A stretch of 10,558 bases of DNA from Microbacteriaceae bacterium. GTDB taxonomy: Bacteria > Actinomycetota > Actinomycetes > Actinomycetales > Microbacteriaceae. This document shows positions 7,971 through 10,558 of the stretch, piece after piece. The notes under the pieces were generated by a model. The model was not told where the DNA came from and searched no databases. It saw only the letters and a list, made by a program, of their open reading frames with translations. The stretch's first letter is position 1. Each line of letters opens with the position of its first letter. The position numbers and the translations under genes are program-made. Location of the stretch: positions 1-10,558 of the forward strand of contig RFQD01000033.1 in assembly GCA_009925875.1 (NCBI GenBank). Reading direction: 5' to 3'.

Positions 7971-8276
7971 ATGGAACCGGAACGAACCTGCATCGGTTGC
8001 CGGATTCGCTCAACAAAGTCCTCACTCGTGAGGTTTGTGGAGAAAAACGGGTCGCTCGTCTGTGACGGACGAAACGTAGAATTCGGTCGAGGCGCATGGA
8101 TTCACCCCACAGTGCAGTGTCTCGACACGGCGTTGTCACGTAAGGCCTTTGGTCGTGCGTTGCGCGCTCACGTCAGCGTCACTCACGAAGCACGGGCGCA
8201 GCTCGTGCAAGAACTGGAGCGCAGCGTTCCGGTTTCCTCACATCAGGCAAAGGCTGAACGGCTAATGGACAACTAA
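7971..8276 (+). CDS. ylxR: YlxR family RNA-binding/nucleoid-associated protein (DUF448)
   Basis: A 101-residue basic protein in the position typical of YlxR, between nusA and infB. The family motifs are clear: RTCIGCR at residues 5-11, GRGAWIHP at 39-46 and LSRKAFGRALR at 56-65. YlxR proteins fold into a small domain with a positively charged surface; RNA binding was proposed from structure, and the B. subtilis protein has been reported as nucleoid-associated with effects on transcription. Cysteines occur at 7, 10, 31 and 50, of which the CxxC pair (7, 10) is the family signature. The C-terminal tail beyond about residue 70 is less conserved. ATG 7971 is 23 bases after nusA, with GTGGGG just upstream as a weak ribosome site, so it is probably co-transcribed with nusA. 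Confidence 0.95.
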   Translation: MEPERTCIGCRIRSTKSSLVRFVEKNGSLVCDGRNVEFGRGAWIHPTVQCLDTALSRKAFGRALRAHVSVTHEARAQLVQELERSVPVSSHQAKAERLMDN

Positions 8277-8314
8277 TGAGCGGCTCGAAATGAGTTGTAC
8301 ACGTAACTGATGGC

Positions 8315-8353
8315 TTCCTGTCTCGACGGGCATGGAGCCCTCTAAGACAGGAG
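8315..8353 (+). promoter_or_regulatory. hairpin in the infB leader that masks the Shine-Dalgarno
   Basis: TCCTGTCT (8316-8323) is fully complementary to AGACAGGA (8345-8352), with a further T-G wobble at 8315/8353. Inside it, past a four-by-four internal loop, GGGC (8328-8331) pairs with GCCC (8337-8340) around an ATGGA loop. The 3' arm contains the whole infB Shine-Dalgarno AGGAG (8349-8353), so the folded RNA would hide the ribosome site. The pairing is seen directly in the sequence; the regulatory role is inferred. Confidence 0.6.
8349..8353 (+). promoter_or_regulatory. Shine-Dalgarno AGGAG of infB
   Basis: AGGAG lies four bases before GTG 8358 and fixes that codon as the infB start, giving the standard IF-2 N terminus. 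It lies entirely in the 3' arm of the leader hairpin. Confidence 0.75.
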
Positions 8354-8357
8354 AATT

Positions 8358-10558
8358 GTGGCTGGGAAACCACGCGTTCACGAGATTGCGCACGAGTATG
8401 GAATTGACTCGAAGATTGCTCTCGCGAAACTAAAAGAACTGGGCGAATACGTTCGAGGCGTGTCGTCAACGATTGAACCTCCAGTGGCGCGCAAGCTTCG
8501 CGCCGCTCTGGAAGCGGATGGCCTGAAACCAGTCCCCGCAGAGGCGGCACCGGCAGCCAAAGCTGCCCCACCGGCCGCTGCTGCTTCCGGGGAGTCGGAT
8601 CAGGCCGGTGAGTCGGCTCAGGCCGGTGATGTCCCTGCCTCGAAGACACGAGCGTCGGCCGCGTCAAGTGAGTCAACGGTGGACACGGGCGTCTCTCCCG
8701 CCGCCCCGTCCGAACCATCGAGCGCGAGCGTTCCGGCACCTGGTGCGGGAGCAAGTCCAGACGATGCGGCACTGAAGCCGGCCGCGCGCCCCGGCAATAA
8801 TCCGTTCTCGTCGTCGCAGGGAATGGGCACTCGTCCGTCCGGCGCTCCGCGCCCCGGCAATAACCCGTTCTCTTCTTCTCAGGGCATGGGCACACGCCCG
8901 AGTCCGAGCAGCATTCCTCGCCCCATGTCTCCTCGTCCGGGTTCAGCCGGTGCTTCCGGTGGCGCGGGCTCTTTTGGACGCCCCGGTGGACCCCGGCCGG
9001 CGGGTGCAGGAGCCCGTCCAGGTGGTCCCGGTGCGCGTCCCGGCTTTGGTGGCGCGGGTGCTGGCGCTGGTGCACGTCCCGGTTTCGGTGGCGGCCCCGG
9101 CGGTGCGCCCGGTGGCGGTCGTCCCGGTGCGGGCGGCCGTGGCCGTGGTCCTGGCGGCGGCACCGCAGGTGCCTTCGGTAAGGGTGGCGGCAAATCCAAG
9201 GCGCGCAAGTCGAAGCGTACGAAACGGGCCGAGTTTGAACTTCGCGAGGCGCCATCGCTGGGTGGGGTGAGCGTTCCTCGCGGTGACGGATCCACGATCG
9301 TCACGATGCGACGGGGTGCGTCGCTCGCCGACTTCGCCGAGAAGATTGGCGCCAGCCCGGCAAACCTCGTGACGGTTCTCTTCCACCTGGGCGAGATGGC
9401 AACGGCCACCGAATCACTTGATGACACCACGTTCCAGATTCTGGGTGAAGAGCTTGGCTTCAAGATTCAGATCGTGAGTCCCGAGGACGAAGACAAAGAG
9501 CTCCTCGAAGCCTTCGATATTGACCTCGAACAAGAGCTTGAAGACGAGTCGGATGAAGACCTGCGCGAACGCCCACCGGTGGTCACGGTCATGGGTCACG
9601 TTGACCACGGAAAGACTCGACTCCTCGACGCGATTCGCCAGACCAGCGTCGTCGACGGAGAAGCCGGTGGCATCACGCAGCACATTGGTGCGTATCAGGT
9701 GCACACCATGCACGAGGGTATCGATCGATACATCACGTTCATTGACACTCCGGGTCACGAAGCGTTTACCGCCATGCGTGCACGTGGTGCTCAGGTGACC
9801 GACATCGCGATTCTCGTCGTCGCGGCCGACGACGGCATCATGCCCCAGACAGTCGAGGCACTCAACCATGCACAGGCTGCCAACGTGCCGATTGTGGTGG
9901 CCGTCAACAAGATTGATAAGCCCGAAGCGAATCCCGCCAAGGTGCGTCAGCAGCTCACCGAGTACGGACTCGTCGCCGAGGAGTACGGTGGCGACGTCAT
10001 GTTCATCGACGTGTCGGCGCGCGAAGGTATCGGCATCACCGAGCTGCTCGACGCGGTTCTCCTTACCGCCGACGCCGGTCTTGACCTCCGCGCTAACCCG
10101 AACAAGGATGCCCGCGGTATTGCCATCGAGGCTCGTCTCGACAAGGGGCGTGGTGCGGTTGCGACCGTACTCATCCAGTCGGGAACGCTCCGTGTGGGAG
10201 ACGCCATTGTTGCGGGCACGGCCTACGGCCGCGTTCGCGCGATGACCGACGAAAATGGCACGGCCGTGGCCGAGGCCACGCCGTCTCGTCCGGTGCAGGT
10301 GCAGGGACTGTCGAGTGTGCCGCGAGCCGGTGATACGTTCCTCGTCACTGATGAAGACCGTACGGCCCGCCAGATTGCCGAAAAGCGCGAAGCAGTCGAG
10401 CGCAATGCTCAGCTGGCTAAGGCTCGCAAGCGCATCTCGCTCGAAGACTTCACGCGCGCGCTCGAAGAGGGCAAGGTCGAGTCGCTCAACCTCATCATCA
10501 AGGGTGATGTCTCGGGTGCCGTCGAGGCCCTCGAAGAATCGTTGCTCAAGATTGAGGT
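8358..10558 (+). CDS. infB: translation initiation factor IF-2 (3' end outside window)
   Basis: IF-2 is the GTPase that places initiator fMet-tRNA on the 30S subunit and promotes subunit joining. The frame stays open to the window end, giving 733 residues of a protein probably near 900. In order: an IF2_N helical domain (about 5-52, [13 protein letters not shown]), an Ala/Ser/Pro-rich linker with an 18-residue tandem duplication (144-161 and 165-182), a Gly/Arg/Pro-rich tract (about 195-278), a basic patch (279-290), a second IF2_N domain (about 314-373), an acidic hinge (about 375-402) and the G domain. Its motifs are intact: GHVDHGKT (413-420), [15 protein letters not shown] (463-467), NKID (517-520) and SAREG (553-557). 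Domain II follows and domain III begins near the window end. The GTG start follows an AGGAG site. It is the last gene of the nusA-ylxR-infB unit. Confidence 0.98.
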   Translation, partial: MAGKPRVHEIAHEYGIDSKIALAKLKELGEYVRGVSSTIEPPVARKLRAALEADGLKPVPAEAAPAAKAAPPAAAASGESDQAGESAQAGDVPASKTRASAASSESTVDTGVSPAAPSEPSSASVPAPGAGASPDDAALKPAARPGNNPFSSSQGMGTRPSGAPRPGNNPFSSSQGMGTRPSPSSIPRPMSPRPGSAGASGGAGSFGRPGGPRPAGAGARPGGPGARPGFGGAGAGAGARPGFGGGPGGAPGGGRPGAGGRGRGPGGGTAGAFGKGGGKSKARKSKRTKRAEFELREAPSLGGVSVPRGDGSTIVTMRRGASLADFAEKIGASPANLVTVLFHLGEMATATESLDDTTFQILGEELGFKIQIVSPEDEDKELLEAFDIDLEQELEDESDEDLRERPPVVTVMGHVDHGKTRLLDAIRQTSVVDGEAGGITQHIGAYQVHTMHEGIDRYITFIDTPGHEAFTAMRARGAQVTDIAILVVAADDGIMPQTVEALNHAQAANVPIVVAVNKIDKPEANPAKVRQQLTEYGLVAEEYGGDVMFIDVSAREGIGITELLDAVLLTADAGLDLRANPNKDARGIAIEARLDKGRGAVATVLIQSGTLRVGDAIVAGTAYGRVRAMTDENGTAVAEATPSRPVQVQGLSSVPRAGDTFLVTDEDRTARQIAEKREAVERNAQLAKARKRISLEDFTRALEEGKVESLNLIIKGDVSGAVEALEESLLKIE
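8787..8903 (+). repeat. tandem duplication within the IF-2 linker
   Basis: Two copies of an 18-residue unit ([18 protein letters not shown]), at 8787-8840 and 8850-8903, are identical in protein but differ in 8 of 18 codons, mostly at silent third positions. They are separated by three residues (GAP). RPGNNPF is a phrase commonly seen in actinobacterial IF-2 linkers. Confidence 0.85.
8940..9191 (+). repeat. Gly/Arg/Pro-rich low-complexity tract of IF-2
   Basis: About 84 residues made almost wholly of Gly, Ala, Pro and Arg, including two GARPGFGG units and a GRGRG box, followed by a Lys/Arg patch at 9192-9227. Such disordered RGG-like linkers are normal in actinobacterial IF-2 and may bind RNA. 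The GC-rich repeats also create a long false open frame on the opposite strand. Confidence 0.8.

Noticed and set aside
8179..9255. A 358-residue open frame on the - strand opposite ylxR and infB
   Set aside because: It lies opposite two certain genes; its Arg/Pro/His-rich composition is the mirror of the GC-rich IF-2 linker, and it shows no domain or ribosome site.
1..10558. tRNA or rRNA genes, CRISPR arrays, insertion sequences, phage or defence genes
   Set aside because: None could be seen; nearly all of the sequence is accounted for by nine core genes on one strand.

Overview
The window is a stretch of housekeeping chromosome from a high-GC Gram-positive bacterium, most likely an actinobacterium of the Microbacteriaceae type. 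The reasons are the gene order (dxr, site-2 protease, ispG, then proS, nusA, ylxR, infB), the wording of the encoded proteins (for example the NusA, IspG and IF-2 sequences with a long Gly/Pro/Arg-rich IF-2 linker), the heavy use of GTG starts, and several apparent leaderless promoters. All nine genes are on the + strand and tightly packed. The longest gap is 81 bases.

Layout: (1) bases 1-588, the 3' half of dxr (MEP isoprenoid pathway), overlapping by four bases with (2) a 230-residue secreted lipoprotein of unknown function (585-1277). After a short hairpin comes (3) the RseP/Rip1 intramembrane zinc protease (1336-2667), (4) ispG, also MEP pathway (2687-3835), and (5) an MFS transporter that overlaps ispG by four bases (3832-5091). 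Then follow (6) proS (5102-6874), (7) nusA (6937-7947), (8) ylxR (7971-8276) and (9) the 5' part of infB (8358 to the window end).

Transcription as read from the sequence: TANNNT -10-like hexamers lie 6 or 7 bases before the GTG starts of rseP, ispG and proS, which suggests leaderless mRNAs. A similar hexamer overlapping the proS stop would give nusA a leader of about 50 bases with a good Shine-Dalgarno. I infer the units dxr-lipoprotein / rseP / ispG-MFS / proS / nusA-ylxR-infB. Two genes supply isoprenoid precursors, rseP serves membrane stress signalling, and the second half builds the translation and transcription-elongation machinery.

This is mostly an ordinary core region and I see no mobile element, CRISPR array, RNA gene or new multi-gene system. 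The points worth a second look are an apparent eight-residue in-frame deletion in the KH1 domain of NusA, the absence of rimP from its usual place before nusA, a hairpin that buries the infB Shine-Dalgarno, and the run of leaderless GTG promoters, some of them built over stop codons.
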